A stretch of 64,000 nucleotides of DNA from Streptomyces sp. NBC_00557 (GCF_036345995.1 NZ_CP107796.1:6014001-6078000), one strand, 5' to 3'; positions 34,007 to 44,733 are shown, counted from the stretch's first letter. The notes: generated from the sequence alone by a model not told the origin. Translations and numbers: made by a program.

Positions 34007-36718
34007 TTACAGCCCGTACTTCTCCCGGGCCTCCTTGACCGCCGTGGCCTTCACCTCGCCGCGCCGCGCGAGCTGGGCGAGCGCCGCGACGACGATCGAC
34101 TCGGCGTCGACGCCGAAGTGGCGGCGGGCGGCGTCCCGGGTGTCCGACAGGCCGAAGCCGTCGGCGCCGAGCGAGGACCAGTCCTGCTCCACCCACTGCG
34201 CGATCTGGTCCGGCACCTGGCGCATGTAGTCGGACACGGCCAGCACCGGGCCCTCGGCGCCCTGCAGCGCCTGGCGGACGTACGGCACCCGCTCCTCGCC
34301 GCGCAGGAGGGCGGCGTCCGCCTCCATCGCGTCGCGGCGCAGCTCCGTCCAGGAGGTCGCGGACCACACGTCGGCGGCGACGCCCCACTCCTCGGCGAGC
34401 AGCTTCTGCGCCTTCAGCGCCCAGTGGATCGCCGTGCCGGAGCCCAGCAGCTGGATGCGCGGGGCGTTCGCGGCCGGGGAGAGCCCCGCGGACTCCGCCG
34501 TGTTGAAGCGGTACAGGCCCTTGACGATGCCCTCGTCGATGCCGAGACCCTGCGGCTTGGCGGGCTGCGGCAGCGGCTCGTTGTAGACCGTCAGGTAGTA
34601 GAAGACGTTCTGGTCCTCGCCCGGCTTGGCCTCGCCGTACATCCGGCGCAGACCCTCACGGACGATGACCGCGATCTCGTAGGCGAACGCGGGGTCGTAC
34701 GTCAGCGCGGCCGGGTTGGTGGCGGCGATGACCGGGGAGTGGCCGTCGGCGTGCTGCAGGCCCTCGCCCGTCAGCGTCGTACGGCCGGCCGTCGCGCCGA
34801 CGAGGAAGCCGCGGCCGAGCTGGTCGCCGAGCTGCCACATCTGGTCGGCGGTGCGCTGCCAGCCGAACATCGAGTAGAAGATGTAGAACGGGATCATCGC
34901 CTCGCCGTGCGTCGCGTACGACGTCGAAGCGGCGATGAAGTCGGCCATCGAACCGGCCTCGGTGATCCCCTCGTTGAGGATCTGGCCGTTCTTGGCCTCC
35001 TTGTAGTACATCAGCTGGTCGCGGTCGACCGGCTCGTACGTCTGGCCCTTGGGGGAGTAGATCCCGAGGGACGGGAACAGCGACTCCATGCCGAAGGTGC
35101 GCGCCTCGTCCGGGACGATCGGCACCCAGCGCTTACCGGTCTCCTTGTCGCGGACCAGATCCTTGACCAGGCGGACGAAGGCCATCGTGGTGGCCACGTT
35201 CTGCGAGCCGGAGCCCTTGTCGAAGGCGGCGAAGGCCTTCTCGGCCGGTGCGGGCAGCGCCGGCAGCGGGTGCGTGCGGCGGGCCGGGGCCGGGCCGCCG
35301 AGGGCCGCGCGGCGCTCCTGGAGGTAGCGGACCTCGGGGGAGTCGGCGCCCGGGTGGCCGTAGGGGACCACGCCGTCGACGAAGTCGCTGTCCTTGATCG
35401 GCAGCTCCAGCAGGTCGCGCATCGCCTTGAACTCGTCCACCGTCAGCTTCTTCATCTGGTGGTTGGCGTTCTTCGACGCGAAGCCCTCGCCGAGGGTGTG
35501 GCCCTTGACCGTCTGGGCCAGGATCACGGTCGGCGCGCCCTTGTGCTCGACGGCGGCCTTGTACGCGGCGTAGACCTTGCGGGCCTCGTGGCCGCCGCGC
35601 GAGAGGTGGAAGCACTCGAGGATCTTGTCGTCGCTCAGCAGCTTCGCCATCTCCGCCAGCGCCGGGTCCTTGCCGAAGAAGTCCTGGCGGATGTAGGCGG
35701 CGTCGCGGGTCTGGTACGTCTGGATCTGCGCGTCCGGTACCTCGCGCAGGCGGCGTACCAGCGCGCCGGTGGTGTCGAGCGCGAACAGCTCGTCCCAGGC
35801 GGTGCCCCACAGCGTCTTGATGACGTTCCAGCCGGCGCCGCGGAACTGGGCCTCCAGCTCCTGCACGATCTTGAAGTTGGCGCGGACCGGGCCGTCGAGG
35901 CGCTGCAGGTTGCAGTTGATGACGAAGGTGAGGTTGTCCAGCTCCTCACGGGCGGCGAGCGCGAGGGCCGCGGTCGACTCCGGCTCGTCCATCTCACCGT
36001 CGCCGAGGAAGGCCCAGACGTGGGAGGCGGAGACGTCCTTGATGCCGCGGTGGGTGAGGTAGCGGTTGAAGCGCGCCTGGTAGATCGCCGACAGCGGGCC
36101 GAGGCCCATCGACACCGTCGGGAACTCCCACAGCCACGGCAGGCGGCGCGGGTGCGGGTACGACGGCAGGCCGTTGCCGCCGGCCTCCTGGCGGAAGTTG
36201 TCCAGGTGCGCCTCGGTCAGGCGGCCGTCGAGGAAGGCGCGGGCGTAGATGCCGGGGGAGGCGTGGCCCTGGATGTACAGCTGGTCGCCGGAGCCGGCGG
36301 CGTCTTCGGACTCCTTGCCCTTGAAGAAGTGGTTGAAGCCGGTCTCGTACAGCCAGGCCGCGGAGGCGAAGGTGGCGATGTGGCCGCCGACGCCGTACTT
36401 CGAGCCGCGGGTCACCATGGCGGCCGCGTTCCAGCGGTTCCACGCGGTGATCCGGGCCTCCATCTCCGGGTCGCCGGGCATGGCCGGCTCGGCGGCGGTC
36501 GGGATGGTGTTGACGTAGTCGGTCTCGAGGAGCTTCGGCAGCGCGATGCCGCCCGCCTCGGCGCGCTCCAGCGTGCGGCGCATCAGGTACGCGGCGCGGT
36601 GCGGCCCGGCCTCCCTGGCGACGGCGTCGAGGGAGGCCTGCCACTCGGCGGTCTCCTCCGGGTCGCGGTCCGGGAGCTGGTCGAGCGCGCTCGGCTGGAT
36701 GGCGTGGGGGTCGGTCAT
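34007..36718 (-). CDS. aceE: Pyruvate dehydrogenase E1, homodimeric type
   Basis: 903 residues from ATG at 36718 (AAGGCGG upstream). Thiamine-diphosphate enzyme that decarboxylates pyruvate and passes the acetyl group to lipoylated E2. Family segments: [34 protein letters not shown], ThDP motif [42 protein letters not shown] (GDG...NCN), and the C-terminal transketolase-like part ([40 protein letters not shown]). With the E2 and lpdA genes downstream of the GntR gene it makes up the complex. Confidence 0.97.
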   Translation of the reverse strand: MTDPHAIQPSALDQLPDRDPEETAEWQASLDAVAREAGPHRAAYLMRRTLERAEAGGIALPKLLETDYVNTIPTAAEPAMPGDPEMEARITAWNRWNAAAMVTRGSKYGVGGHIATFASAAWLYETGFNHFFKGKESEDAAGSGDQLYIQGHASPGIYARAFLDGRLTEAHLDNFRQEAGGNGLPSYPHPRRLPWLWEFPTVSMGLGPLSAIYQARFNRYLTHRGIKDVSASHVWAFLGDGEMDEPESTAALALAAREELDNLTFVINCNLQRLDGPVRANFKIVQELEAQFRGAGWNVIKTLWGTAWDELFALDTTGALVRRLREVPDAQIQTYQTRDAAYIRQDFFGKDPALAEMAKLLSDDKILECFHLSRGGHEARKVYAAYKAAVEHKGAPTVILAQTVKGHTLGEGFASKNANHQMKKLTVDEFKAMRDLLELPIKDSDFVDGVVPYGHPGADSPEVRYLQERRAALGGPAPARRTHPLPALPAPAEKAFAAFDKGSGSQNVATTMAFVRLVKDLVRDKETGKRWVPIVPDEARTFGMESLFPSLGIYSPKGQTYEPVDRDQLMYYKEAKNGQILNEGITEAGSMADFIAASTSYATHGEAMIPFYIFYSMFGWQRTADQMWQLGDQLGRGFLVGATAGRTTLTGEGLQHADGHSPVIAATNPAALTYDPAFAYEIAVIVREGLRRMYGEAKPGEDQNVFYYLTVYNEPLPQPAKPQGLGIDEGIVKGLYRFNTAESAGLSPAANAPRIQLLGSGTAIHWALKAQKLLAEEWGVAADVWSATSWTELRRDAMEADAALLRGEERVPYVRQALQGAEGPVLAVSDYMRQVPDQIAQWVEQDWSSLGADGFGLSDTRDAARRHFGVDAESIVVAALAQLARRGEVKATAVKEAREKYGL

Positions 36719-36836
36719 GTCGCCGCCTTCCTCAGTCGAAGGGGGTTCCCTCATCGGTAAGGGTTCGGGGGTGCCCTTGGTCTTTGGCAGGACAGGGCTT
36801 GGACTTCGGTAAAGTCCGTCGGTGACTGTAACTCCC

Positions 36837-36853
36837 TGATCGATGATCGATCA
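36837..36853. promoter_or_regulatory. 17-bp palindrome upstream of aceE
   Basis: TGATCGATGATCGATCA is a perfect palindrome (8-bp arms, one central base) about 120 bp before the aceE start and 124 bp after the GntR gene. It is AT-rich against its background. A likely operator, perhaps for the adjacent GntR regulator. Confidence 0.55.
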
Positions 36854-36891
36854 AAGGGTTGAGGGCCAAAAAGGCTCGATTCCGAGAAAGT

Positions 36892-36925
36892 AGGCACCGG
36901 GTGCCTTCGGCAATGACACCGGGTG
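36892..36925. promoter_or_regulatory. Paired CACCGGGTG sites upstream of aceE
   Basis: AGGCACCGGGTGCCT (36892-36906) is a 15-bp perfect palindrome; its core CACCGGGTG (36895-36903) recurs at 36917-36925, exactly 22 bp (two turns) away. A second candidate operator set for aceE. Confidence 0.5.
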
Positions 36926-36976
36926 ACGCGAAATCGCCTTGTTTTCGCAGGTGAGCGGGGGAACGCTCGGCCGGCG

Positions 36977-37600
36977 TCAGGCGCGTGGCGCGCACCCCAG
37001 GACGTGGGCCTTCACGATCTCCGCGATGCGTGGGTCCCGCCTCTTGAACGCGGCGACCAGCTCCTCGTGCTCCTCCGCGTACGACTGCTGGACCGTGCCC
37101 AGCCAGCGGATGGACAGCGCGGTGAAGACCTCGATGCCGAGGCCCTCCCAGGTGTGCAGCAGCACCGAGTTGCGCGCGGCGCGGACGAGTTCGCGGTGGA
37201 AGCCGACGGTGTGGCGGACCTGGGCGGTGCCGTCCGCCTTGCGGTCGGCCTCGTACAGGGCCGTGACGTGCGGCTCCAGGGCCGTGCAGTCCTCGGCGAG
37301 ACGGTCGGCCGCCAGCTCCGCCGCGATCGCCTCCAGGCCGGCCCGGACCGGGTAGCTCTCCTCCAGGTCCGCCGCGGTCAGATTGCGGACGCGCACGCCC
37401 TTGTTCGGCGCGGACTCGATCAGCCGCAGCGACTCCAGCTCCCGCAGGGCCTCGCGCACCGGGGTCTGGCTGACCTCCAGCTCGGTCGCGATCCGCCGCT
37501 CCACGATCCGCTCACCCGGCTGCCAGCGCCCGCTGACGATCCCCTCCACGATGTGCTCGCGGATCTGTTCGCGCAGCGAGTGGACGACGGGCGCGGTCAT
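36977..37600 (-). CDS. GntR family regulator with FCD domain (FadR/VanR-type)
   Basis: 207 residues from ATG at 37600 (AAGGAG six bases upstream). Winged helix (LREQIREHIVEGIVSGRWQPGERIVERRIATELEVSQTPVREALRELESLRLIE) and a C-terminal FCD ligand domain (VRAGLEAIAAELAA; HRELVRAARNSVLLHTWEGLG; EEHEELVAAFKRRD). FCD members bind organic acids or acyl-CoA. Placed between aceE and the E2/E3 genes, it probably controls pyruvate dehydrogenase genes; two palindromes between it and aceE are candidate targets. Confidence 0.92.
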   Translation of the reverse strand: MTAPVVHSLREQIREHIVEGIVSGRWQPGERIVERRIATELEVSQTPVREALRELESLRLIESAPNKGVRVRNLTAADLEESYPVRAGLEAIAAELAADRLAEDCTALEPHVTALYEADRKADGTAQVRHTVGFHRELVRAARNSVLLHTWEGLGIEVFTALSIRWLGTVQQSYAEEHEELVAAFKRRDPRIAEIVKAHVLGCAPRA

Positions 37601-37830
37601 TGTGGGCTCCTTGGTCGGGGCGCTGACGTTTAGACAATAAGGCCGGTTCGCTCCGCGGGTAGGGCGCGCGGGGGTGCTTTCGTGCAGGTGAGACGAGGCG
37701 CACACCTCCGGTGGGGTGGACCGGTTGCGCCCATGTGCTCGGTTCCGTCCCTTGTCCGGCGGGTGCGGGTCACTCGGGTTGATCGCGCTCGCGCGGCGGC
37801 GCCGCATGCCGATAGGGTCCCGCGCCCCTC

Positions 37831-37875
37831 ACGTCAGTGCCCCCGCCCGGAGATTCCGGGCGGGGGCACTGACGT
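37831..37875. terminator. 21-bp perfect stem terminator
   Basis: 37831-37851 pairs perfectly with 37855-37875 around the loop GAT (arm begins ACGTCAGTGCCCCCGCCC). It follows the E2 stop (minus strand) and precedes the GntR gene. One of the strongest hairpins in the window. Confidence 0.88.
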
Positions 37876-37892
37876 ACTGCACTGACCGGCGG

Positions 37893-39707
37893 CTACAGGC
37901 CCAGCTCGACCTCGAACTCGCCCGCCTCCAGGATCGCCTTGACGGCCGTCAGGTAGCGGGCCGCGTCGGCGCCGTCGACCAGGCGGTGGTCGTAGGAGAG
38001 GGTCAGGTAGGTCATGTCGCGGACGCCGATGACCGTGCCCTCCTCGGTCTCGATGACCGCCGGGCGCTTGACCGTGGCACCGATGCCGAGGATCGCGACC
38101 TGGCCCGGCGGCACGATGATCGTGTCGAACAGCGCGCCGCGCGAACCGGTGTTGGAGATGGTGAAGGTCGCGCCGGACAGCTCGTCCGGGGTGATCTTGT
38201 TGGCGCGGACCTTGCCGGCCAGCTCCGCCGTGGCCTTGGCGATGCCCGCGATGTTGAGGTCGCCGGCGTGCTTGATGACCGGGGTCATCAGGCCCTTCTC
38301 GGAGTCCACCGCGATACCGATGTTCTCGGTGTCGAAGTAGGTGATCGTGCCCTCGGCCTCGTTGATCCTGGCGTTGATGACCGGGTGGGCCTTCAGCGCC
38401 TGGGCCGCCGCCTTGACGAAGAACGGCATCGGGGAGAGCTTGACGCCCTCACGGGCCGCGAAGGAGTCCTTCGCCTTGGCGCGCAGCTTCATCAGGCGGG
38501 TGACGTCGACCTCGACGACCGACGACAGCTGGGCCTGCTCGTGCAGCGCCTTGACCATGTTGTCACCGATGACCTTGCGGATGCGGGTCATCTTGACGGT
38601 CTGGCCACGGAGCGGGGACACCTCGAGGGCCGGCGCCTTCTTGGCGGCCGGAGCGGCGGCGGCCGGAGCCGGGGCAGCGGCGGCGGCCTTCGCGGCCTCG
38701 GCGGCGGCGAGCACGTCCTGCTTGCGGATACGGCCGCCGACGCCGGTGCCCTTGACGGTGGACAGGTCGACGCCGTTCTCGGCGGCGAGCTTGCGCACCA
38801 GCGGGGTCACGTAGGCGCCCTCGTCCGTCGCCTGGGTGGCGGTCGGGGAGGTCGGCGCGGTGGCCGGGGTCACCGGAGCCGGAGCCGCCGGGGCGGGCGC
38901 CGGAGCGGCGGGCTGCGCCGGGGCCGGGGCGGCAGCGGCGGGCGCGGCCGGAGCGGCGGGGGCCGGAGCGGGCGCGGCCGGAGCCGCGGGGGCGGCCGGA
39001 GCCGCGGGGGCGGCCGGGGCCGGGGCAGCGGCGGCGGGGGCCGGGGCGGCCGGAGCCGGAGCGGCGGCCGGGGCGGCACCCGGGGCGCCGATGACGGCGA
39101 GCTTGGCGCCGACCTCGGCGGTCTCGTCCTCGTTCACCACGATCTCCAGCAGCACGCCGGAGGCGGGCGCCGGGATCTCGGTGTCGACCTTGTCTGTGGA
39201 GACCTCGAGCAGCGGCTCGTCGGCCTCGACACTGTCGCCGACCGACTTCAGCCAGCGGGTGACGGTGCCCTCGGTGACGGACTCGCCGAGCGCGGGCAGG
39301 ACCACGTCCGTGCCCTGGGCGCCGGAGGCGCCGGCGGTGGCCTCGGCGGTCGGCGCCGGGGCGGGAGCGGCCTGCTCCGTGGAGGGGGCGGCCGGAGCGG
39401 GCTCGGCGGCCGGAGCCGGGGCCGGAGCCTCGGCGGCGGCCGGGGCGGGAGCGGCAGCCGGCGCACCGGAGCCGTCGTCGATGACGGCCAGCTCGGCGCC
39501 GACCTCGACCGTCTCGTCCTCGGCGACCTTGATGGAGGCCAGCACGCCGGAGGCGGGCGCCGGGATCTCGGTGTCGACCTTGTCGGTGGAGACCTCGAGC
39601 AGCGGCTCGTCGGCCTCGACGCGTTCGCCCTCGGCCTTCAGCCAGCGGGTGACAGTGCCCTCGGTGACGCTCTCGCCGAGCGCCGGAAGGGTTACGGAAA
39701 CCGCCAT
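37893..39707 (-). CDS. sucB: Dihydrolipoamide acyltransferase E2 with two lipoyl domains
   Basis: 604 residues. Two N-terminal lipoyl domains (about 1-76 and 133-210), each with the lipoyl-Lys motif [14 protein letters not shown]; long Ala/Pro linkers (about 80-130 and 212-290); an E1/E3-binding domain ([29 protein letters not shown]); and the catalytic core ending [16 protein letters not shown] with the HxxxD pair. Commonly named dihydrolipoyllysine succinyltransferase, but in actinobacteria this E2 serves pyruvate dehydrogenase and the oxoglutarate system. lpdA lies 61 bp upstream on the same strand; LipB and LipA would modify its lysines. Confidence 0.95.
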   Translation of the reverse strand: MAVSVTLPALGESVTEGTVTRWLKAEGERVEADEPLLEVSTDKVDTEIPAPASGVLASIKVAEDETVEVGAELAVIDDGSGAPAAAPAPAAAEAPAPAPAAEPAPAAPSTEQAAPAPAPTAEATAGASGAQGTDVVLPALGESVTEGTVTRWLKSVGDSVEADEPLLEVSTDKVDTEIPAPASGVLLEIVVNEDETAEVGAKLAVIGAPGAAPAAAPAPAAPAPAAAAPAPAAPAAPAAPAAPAAPAPAPAAPAAPAAAAPAPAQPAAPAPAPAAPAPVTPATAPTSPTATQATDEGAYVTPLVRKLAAENGVDLSTVKGTGVGGRIRKQDVLAAAEAAKAAAAAPAPAAAAPAAKKAPALEVSPLRGQTVKMTRIRKVIGDNMVKALHEQAQLSSVVEVDVTRLMKLRAKAKDSFAAREGVKLSPMPFFVKAAAQALKAHPVINARINEAEGTITYFDTENIGIAVDSEKGLMTPVIKHAGDLNIAGIAKATAELAGKVRANKITPDELSGATFTISNTGSRGALFDTIIVPPGQVAILGIGATVKRPAVIETEEGTVIGVRDMTYLTLSYDHRLVDGADAARYLTAVKAILEAGEFEVELGL

Positions 39708-39768
39708 GGTTTCGGTTGCTCCTAACGAATTGCGGAAGTCTGTGTCGTCGCGCCCGTTGACCGAAGGC

Positions 39769-41157
39769 TCAGTCGTGGGAGTGCAGCGGCTTGCCGGCGA
39801 GCGCCAGGTGCGCCTCGCCCATCGCCTCGTTCTGCGTCGGGTGGGCGTGGATGAGCTGGGCCACCTCGGCCGGCAGCGCCTCCCAGTTGTAGATCAGCTG
39901 GGCCTCGCCGACCTGCTCGCCCATGCGGTCGCCGACCATGTGGACGCCGACCACGGCACCGTCCTTCACCTGGACGAGCTTGATCTCGCCCGAGGTGTTG
40001 AGGATCTTGCTCTTTCCGTTGCCCGCCAGGTTGTACTTGAGAGCGACGACCTTGTCCGCGCCGTAGATCTCCTTGGCCTTGGCCTCGGTGATACCGACGG
40101 AGGCGACCTCCGGGTGGCAGTACGTCACCCGCGGGACACCGTCGTAGTCGATCGGAACGACCTTCAGACCGGCCAGACGCTCCGCCACCAGGATGCCCTC
40201 GGCGAAGCCGACGTGCGCGAGCTGGAGCGTCGGGACGAGGTCACCGACGGCGGAGATCGTCGGGACGTTGGTCCGCATGTACTCGTCGACCAGGACGTAG
40301 CCGCGGTCCATGGCGACGCCCTGCTCCTCGTAGCCCAGGCCCTGCGAGACCGGTCCGCGGCCGACGGCCACCAGTAGGACCTCGGCCTCGAACTCCTTGC
40401 CGTCCGCCAGGGTGACCTTCACGCCGTCCTGGGTGTACTCGGCCTTCTGGAAGAAGGTGCCGAGGTTGAACTTGATGCCGCGCTTGCGGAACGCGCGCTC
40501 CAGAAGCTTCGAGGAGTTCTCGTCCTCGACCGGGACGAGGTGCTTCAGGCCCTCGATGATGGTGACGTCGGCGCCGAAGGACTTCCACGCCGAGGCGAAC
40601 TCGACACCGATGACGCCGCCGCCCAGGATGATCGCGGACTTCGGCACGCGGTCCAGGACGAGGGCGTGGTCGGAGGAGATGATCCGGTTGCCGTCGATCT
40701 CCAGGCCCGGCAGCGACTTCGGCACGGAGCCGGTCGCCAGCAGGACGTGGCGGCCCTGGATGCGCTGACCGTTCACATCGACGGAGGTGGGGGAGGACAG
40801 CCGGCCCTCGCCCTCGATGTACGTCACCTTCCGGGAGGCGATCAGACCCTGCAGGCCCTTGTACAGGCCGGCGATGACGCCGTCCTTGTACTTGTGGACG
40901 GCGGCGACGTCGATGCCCTCGAAGGTGGCCTTCACACCGAACTGCTCGCTCTCGCGGGCCTGGTCGGCGATCTCGCCCGCGTGCAGCAGGGCCTTGGTGG
41001 GGATGCAACCCCGGTGCAGGCAGGTGCCGCCGACCTTGTCCTTCTCGATCAGGGCGACGTCCAGGCCCAGCTGCGCCCCGCGCAGGGCCGCGGCGTAACC
41101 ACCGCTACCACCGCCGAGGATCACTAGGTCGAAAACGGTGCTGGCGTCGTTCGCCAC
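39769..41157 (-). CDS. lpdA: Dihydrolipoamide dehydrogenase (E3)
   Basis: 462 residues from GTG at 41157 (GGAGG seven bases upstream). FAD flavoprotein that reoxidises dihydrolipoamide with NAD+. FAD motif [14 protein letters not shown], redox disulfide [18 protein letters not shown] motif [17 protein letters not shown], and the C-terminal active-site [12 protein letters not shown]. Forms an operon with the E2 gene downstream. Confidence 0.97.
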   Translation of the reverse strand: MANDASTVFDLVILGGGSGGYAAALRGAQLGLDVALIEKDKVGGTCLHRGCIPTKALLHAGEIADQARESEQFGVKATFEGIDVAAVHKYKDGVIAGLYKGLQGLIASRKVTYIEGEGRLSSPTSVDVNGQRIQGRHVLLATGSVPKSLPGLEIDGNRIISSDHALVLDRVPKSAIILGGGVIGVEFASAWKSFGADVTIIEGLKHLVPVEDENSSKLLERAFRKRGIKFNLGTFFQKAEYTQDGVKVTLADGKEFEAEVLLVAVGRGPVSQGLGYEEQGVAMDRGYVLVDEYMRTNVPTISAVGDLVPTLQLAHVGFAEGILVAERLAGLKVVPIDYDGVPRVTYCHPEVASVGITEAKAKEIYGADKVVALKYNLAGNGKSKILNTSGEIKLVQVKDGAVVGVHMVGDRMGEQVGEAQLIYNWEALPAEVAQLIHAHPTQNEAMGEAHLALAGKPLHSHD

Positions 41158-41534
41158 GTCACGTCCTCCATGCATGTGCGCCGTACGCCGGTCTTCACTG
41201 ACCGGCAGGCGGCTGGTGTCCGGCCGCTTGATGCTTCGGCCCTTCGGTGGGGCCCTGTCCTGCCGGGCTCCATCTTTGCACTTGTCGGAGGAGATCGAGA
41301 CGCCGGGCCGGGGTGTGAGACGTCCCACGTTCCCGTGAAACGAACGGGGCAGCGGCACCGAGAAGGGGCGCGGGACCGTGTTCGGTATGCGGCTCCGCCG
41401 CGCGGGCGCGCCCCATCCGGCCTTCGCGCCACGCAGGTCGGCGGCAGCCGGCCAAGGGGCGCGGGGAACTGCGCGAAAGACCCCCACGCCCCTGCAGACA
41501 CCGTGCTACGGAAGCGACCGGGCTCTCAGGCGAC
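41158..41534. other. 377-bp intergenic region upstream of lpdA
   Basis: Between lpdA and the upstream pepA gene (both minus strand). It should hold the lpdA promoter and any pepA terminator. Contains the repeat-like hairpin at 41455-41493. No gene with convincing codon bias was seen. Confidence 0.6.
41455..41493. repeat. Hairpin-forming intergenic element with GGGGAACTGCGCGA core
   Basis: AGGGGCG (41455-41461) and CGCCCCT (41487-41493) close a hairpin around a core containing GGGGAACTGCGCGA. From memory this GCGCGGGGAACTGCGCGA motif recurs in many Streptomyces intergenic regions; only one copy is in this window, so repeat status here rests on that knowledge. Located just past pepA, so it may end its transcription. 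Confidence 0.6.
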
Positions 41535-43067
41535 TCAGCCCAAGTCACCCGCGGCCGTCAGCTCGGCGAGCCGCACCAGCGTCCGCACGGCCGTACCCGT
41601 GCCGCCCTTCGGCGTGTACCCGAACGGACCCCCCTCGTTGAACGCCGGCCCGGCGATGTCGAGGTGCGCCCAGGTGATCCCCTCGCCCACGAACTCGCGC
41701 AGGAACAGACCGGCGACCAGGCCGCCGCCCATCCGCTCGCCCATGTTCGCGATGTCGGCGACCTGGGACTCCATGCCCTTGCGCAGGTGCTCCGGCAGCG
41801 GCATCGGCCAGGCCGGCTCGCCGACCTCCTCCGCCGCCTCGTGCACCGCGGTGCGGAACGCGTCGTCGTTGGCCATGATGCCGAACGTCCGGCTGCCCAG
41901 CGCCAGCATCATCGCGCCGGTGAGCGTCGCGACGTCCACGATCGCGTCCGGGTTCTCCTGCGAGGCCGCCCACAGCGCGTCGGCGAGGACCAGCCGGCCC
42001 TCGGCGTCGGTGTTGAGGACCTCCACGGTCTTGCCGCTGTACATGCGCAGCACGTCACCCGGGCGCACGGCGGAGCCGGACGGCATGTTCTCGGCCAGCG
42101 CCAGCCAGCCGGTGACGTTGACCTCCAGGCCGAGGCGGGCGGCGGCGACCACCGCGGCGAACACGGCGGCGGCGCCGCTCATGTCGCACTTCATCGTCTC
42201 GTTGTGCCCGGCCGGCTTCAGCGAGATGCCGCCCGAGTCGTAGGTGATGCCCTTGCCGACGAAGGCGAGGTGCTTGGCCGCCTTCGGGTGGGTGTACGAC
42301 AGCTTCACCAGGCGCGGGGGGGCCGCGGAGCCGCCGCCGACGCCGAGGATGCCGCCGTAGCCGCCCTTGGCCAGGGCCTTCTCGTCGAGGACCTGCACCT
42401 TGATGCCGTGCTCCTTGGCCGCGGTCTGCGCGATGCCGGCGAAGGCGGCGGGGGTCAGGTCGTTCGGCGGGGTGTTGATCAGGTCGCGGGCGCGGTTCAG
42501 CTCCTCGGAGACGGCGACGGCGCGGGCGACGGCCCCCTTGTGGGAGGCGTCGCGCGGCTTGCCGCCGAGCAGCGCCGCCTCGGCCAGCGGCGCCTTGCCG
42601 TTCCCGGCCTTCCCGCCGCCGGCGTTCTCCTTGTAGACGTCGAAGGAGTACGCGCCGAGCAGGACGCCCTCGGCGATCGCGCCGACCGCGCCGGGGCTGT
42701 CCACGGGCAGCGCGAACGCGGCCTTCCTGGAGCCGGCGAGCGCCCGGGCGGCCACGCCGGCGGCCTTGCGCAGCGCGTCGGAGCCGTAGCCCTCGTCACT
42801 CTTGGCGTCCGGCTCCTCGCCCAGGCCGACCGCCACCACGAGGGGAGCCTTGAAGCCGGCCGGGGCGGGCAGTTTCGTCAGCTCGCCCTCGGCACCCGAG
42901 GCGCCGAGGGTCTCCAGGACGCCGGCCAGCCTGCCGTCGTACGCCTTGTCCACGGCCTCGGCGCCCGGCGCGACGACGGGCCCCTGGGCGCCCTTGGCGA
43001 CACCGATCACGATCGCGTCGGCCCGCAGGCCGGGCGCCGCTGCGGTGCTGAGAGTCAGAGCAGTCAC
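41535..43067 (-). CDS. pepA: Leucyl aminopeptidase (M17)
   Basis: 510 residues from GTG at 43067. Cytoplasmic two-zinc hexameric aminopeptidase. N-terminal macro-like domain, then the catalytic domain: HLAFVGKGITYDSGGISLKPAG, CDMSGAAAVFAAV, the signature NTDAEGRLVLADALW, and VDVATLTGAMMLALGSRTFG. A disordered GGGKAGNGK stretch occurs near 165. No good Shine-Dalgarno is seen (GAGAA about 10 bases upstream). Upstream of lpdA, separated by a long gap. Confidence 0.95.
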   Translation of the reverse strand: MTALTLSTAAAPGLRADAIVIGVAKGAQGPVVAPGAEAVDKAYDGRLAGVLETLGASGAEGELTKLPAPAGFKAPLVVAVGLGEEPDAKSDEGYGSDALRKAAGVAARALAGSRKAAFALPVDSPGAVGAIAEGVLLGAYSFDVYKENAGGGKAGNGKAPLAEAALLGGKPRDASHKGAVARAVAVSEELNRARDLINTPPNDLTPAAFAGIAQTAAKEHGIKVQVLDEKALAKGGYGGILGVGGGSAAPPRLVKLSYTHPKAAKHLAFVGKGITYDSGGISLKPAGHNETMKCDMSGAAAVFAAVVAAARLGLEVNVTGWLALAENMPSGSAVRPGDVLRMYSGKTVEVLNTDAEGRLVLADALWAASQENPDAIVDVATLTGAMMLALGSRTFGIMANDDAFRTAVHEAAEEVGEPAWPMPLPEHLRKGMESQVADIANMGERMGGGLVAGLFLREFVGEGITWAHLDIAGPAFNEGGPFGYTPKGGTGTAVRTLVRLAELTAAGDLG

Positions 43068-43290
43068 GGTGGTGAGTTCTCGCTTCCGATGTGAAGTTGC
43101 TGTGGCCGAAGGGGGGTGGGTCGACCGGGCCCGAGAGCCGACCCTAGGTCCATGCCTGGGCGCAGGTGGCACCGGGGCCTTCACCCTGTCGGCGAACACC
43201 CGGGACGAGACTACGCGCGTGCGCGCGTTCGCTCATTCCAGCGGACGTTCACCTGTGTGTGGCGTTGCGTTTTCACATCGCCGCGGGCGT

Positions 43291-43899
43291 TCACCACCGG
43301 GGCGCGCCGCCCACCGGGCCGGGCTCCGTCCGCTGCAGGGCGCCCACCACGGAGGTGCCGGCGAGCCGGTCGGCGAGGGAGCGGCCGCCGGGGAAGAGCA
43401 CGGTGAGCGCGTTGACCAGGAACAGCAGCACGGCGACCGCCCAGACCAGCACCGACAGCACGAACTCGCCCTCGACCAGCAGCACACAGGCCAGCGCGTA
43501 CACCGCGACGTCGGCGGCGGTGGTGACGGCGGCCCGGCGCAGGGCGTGCCGGGACAGCCGCGGGGTGACGCGCAGGCCGAGCAGGCCCTTGCCGAGGGTG
43601 CGGCCGAGCAGCGCGAGGCAGGTCCACTGGTAGAGGAAGGCGACGACGACGAGCGCGCCGAAGGCCTCCTCCACGTCGAGCACGATCGTGTCCCACACGG
43701 ACAGGCCGAGGTGCTCGCCGGCGCCGATGACGTCACCGCGCGAGGTGACGAGGCCGAGGCCGCCCTTCGTGGCCAGTTCGGGCACGTCGGTGACGAGCGC
43801 GGTGATCCTGTGGAAGGTCAGGACGGCGAGCAGCGCGGCGGCCGCCGCGACCAGAGCGAAGTCGATGAACCAGGCCGTGATACGGCGCAGCTTCGGCAC
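43291..43899 (-). CDS. RDD family membrane protein
   Basis: 202 residues from GTG at 43899 (GGGGGA upstream; the frame also reaches a TTG at 43920). Begins VPKLRRITAWFIDFALVAAAAALLAVL, with four predicted membrane helices and the RDD features GRTLGKGLLGLRVTP and GGRSLADRLAGTSVV. Unlike the RDD protein at 21236 it carries a longer loop between helices 1 and 2 (ITALVTDVPELATKGGLG...). Function unknown. Follows cobS on the same strand by 48 bp. Confidence 0.88.
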   Translation of the reverse strand: MPKLRRITAWFIDFALVAAAAALLAVLTFHRITALVTDVPELATKGGLGLVTSRGDVIGAGEHLGLSVWDTIVLDVEEAFGALVVVAFLYQWTCLALLGRTLGKGLLGLRVTPRLSRHALRRAAVTTAADVAVYALACVLLVEGEFVLSVLVWAVAVLLFLVNALTVLFPGGRSLADRLAGTSVVGALQRTEPGPVGGAPRW

Positions 43900-43947
43900 G
43901 GAAGTTCCCCCGGTGTGCAACAGCTTGTCCGTGTACGGCCGAGGAGT

Positions 43948-44733
43948 TTATCGGCCCAGCGACAGCACCACGAGCGCCGTCGTCGCCGCCGTCTCCGCCA
44001 GCGCGCCGAAGACGTCCCCGGTCACCCCGCCGAAGCGGTGGACGCAGCGGCGCAGCAGCAGTTCGGCCGCGGCCGGCGCGAGCAGGACCGCGGCCGCCGC
44101 GTGCAGGGCGCCGTACGGGCCGAAGGCCGAACCCCCGGCGGCCGAACCGAGCGTGACCGCGGCGGTGACCGCCAGCGCCCCGGGCACCGGCACCACCCCC
44201 GCGACAGCCGCGCCCAGGCCCTCCGGGCGGGCGGCCGGCACGCCGGTGCGGGCGGCCAGGGTGAGGGCGAGGCGGGCCGCGACGGCCGAGACGACTGCGG
44301 CCAGGGCGCCCCGGGCCCAGGAGGCGCCGTACAGCTGGGCGAGCACGGCGACCTGGGCCAGCAGCACCAGGACGAGGGTGACGACGCCGAAGGGGCCGAT
44401 GTCGGACTGCTTCATGATCCTGAGCGCGTCCTCGGCGGGCTTGCCGCTGCCCAGGCCGTCGGCGGTGTCGGCGAGGCCGTCGAGGTGCAGTCCGCGGGTC
44501 AGGGCGGCGGGCACCGAGACCGAGGCGACGGCGGCGAGCAGCGGGCCGGCGCCGAGCGCGAGCAGCAGCAGGCCGAGCCCGGCGGCGCAGCCGCCGACGG
44601 CCAGCCCGGCCACCGGGGCGCTCAGCATGCCCCCGCGCGCCGCTTCCCGGTCCCAGCGGCGCACCCGTACGGGCAGCGCGGTGAGGGTGCCGAAGGCGAA
44701 GCGGAGGGCGTCGTGAGGGGAGGACGTGGGCAC
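43948..44733 (-). CDS. cobS: Adenosylcobinamide-GDP ribazoletransferase
   Basis: 261 residues from GTG at 44733. Integral membrane enzyme joining adenosylcobinamide-GDP to alpha-ribazole, the last assembly step of cobalamin. Recognised by LRFAFGTLTALPVR, LTRGLHLDGLADTADGLGSGKPAEDALRIMKQSDIGPFGVV (the conserved acidic metal-binding stretch) and several Ala/Leu helices. TAACCT six bases before the GTG suggests a leaderless transcript. Partners cobT and cobU are further along. Confidence 0.95.
   Translation of the reverse strand: MPTSSPHDALRFAFGTLTALPVRVRRWDREAARGGMLSAPVAGLAVGGCAAGLGLLLLALGAGPLLAAVASVSVPAALTRGLHLDGLADTADGLGSGKPAEDALRIMKQSDIGPFGVVTLVLVLLAQVAVLAQLYGASWARGALAAVVSAVAARLALTLAARTGVPAARPEGLGAAVAGVVPVPGALAVTAAVTLGSAAGGSAFGPYGALHAAAAVLLAPAAAELLLRRCVHRFGGVTGDVFGALAETAATTALVVLSLGR

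Noticed and set aside
34118..36760. 880-codon frame opposite aceE
   Set aside because: A mirror of the high-GC third positions of aceE. Composition is Val/Arg/Ala/Gly-rich with no domain, and aceE is certain.
38836..39080. Ala/Pro repeat region of E2 as a separate repeat element
   Set aside because: It is the interdomain linker of the E2 protein, expected to be Ala/Pro-rich.
41158..41534. Possible small genes in the lpdA upstream region
   Set aside because: Short frames present have no ribosome-binding site or codon bias.
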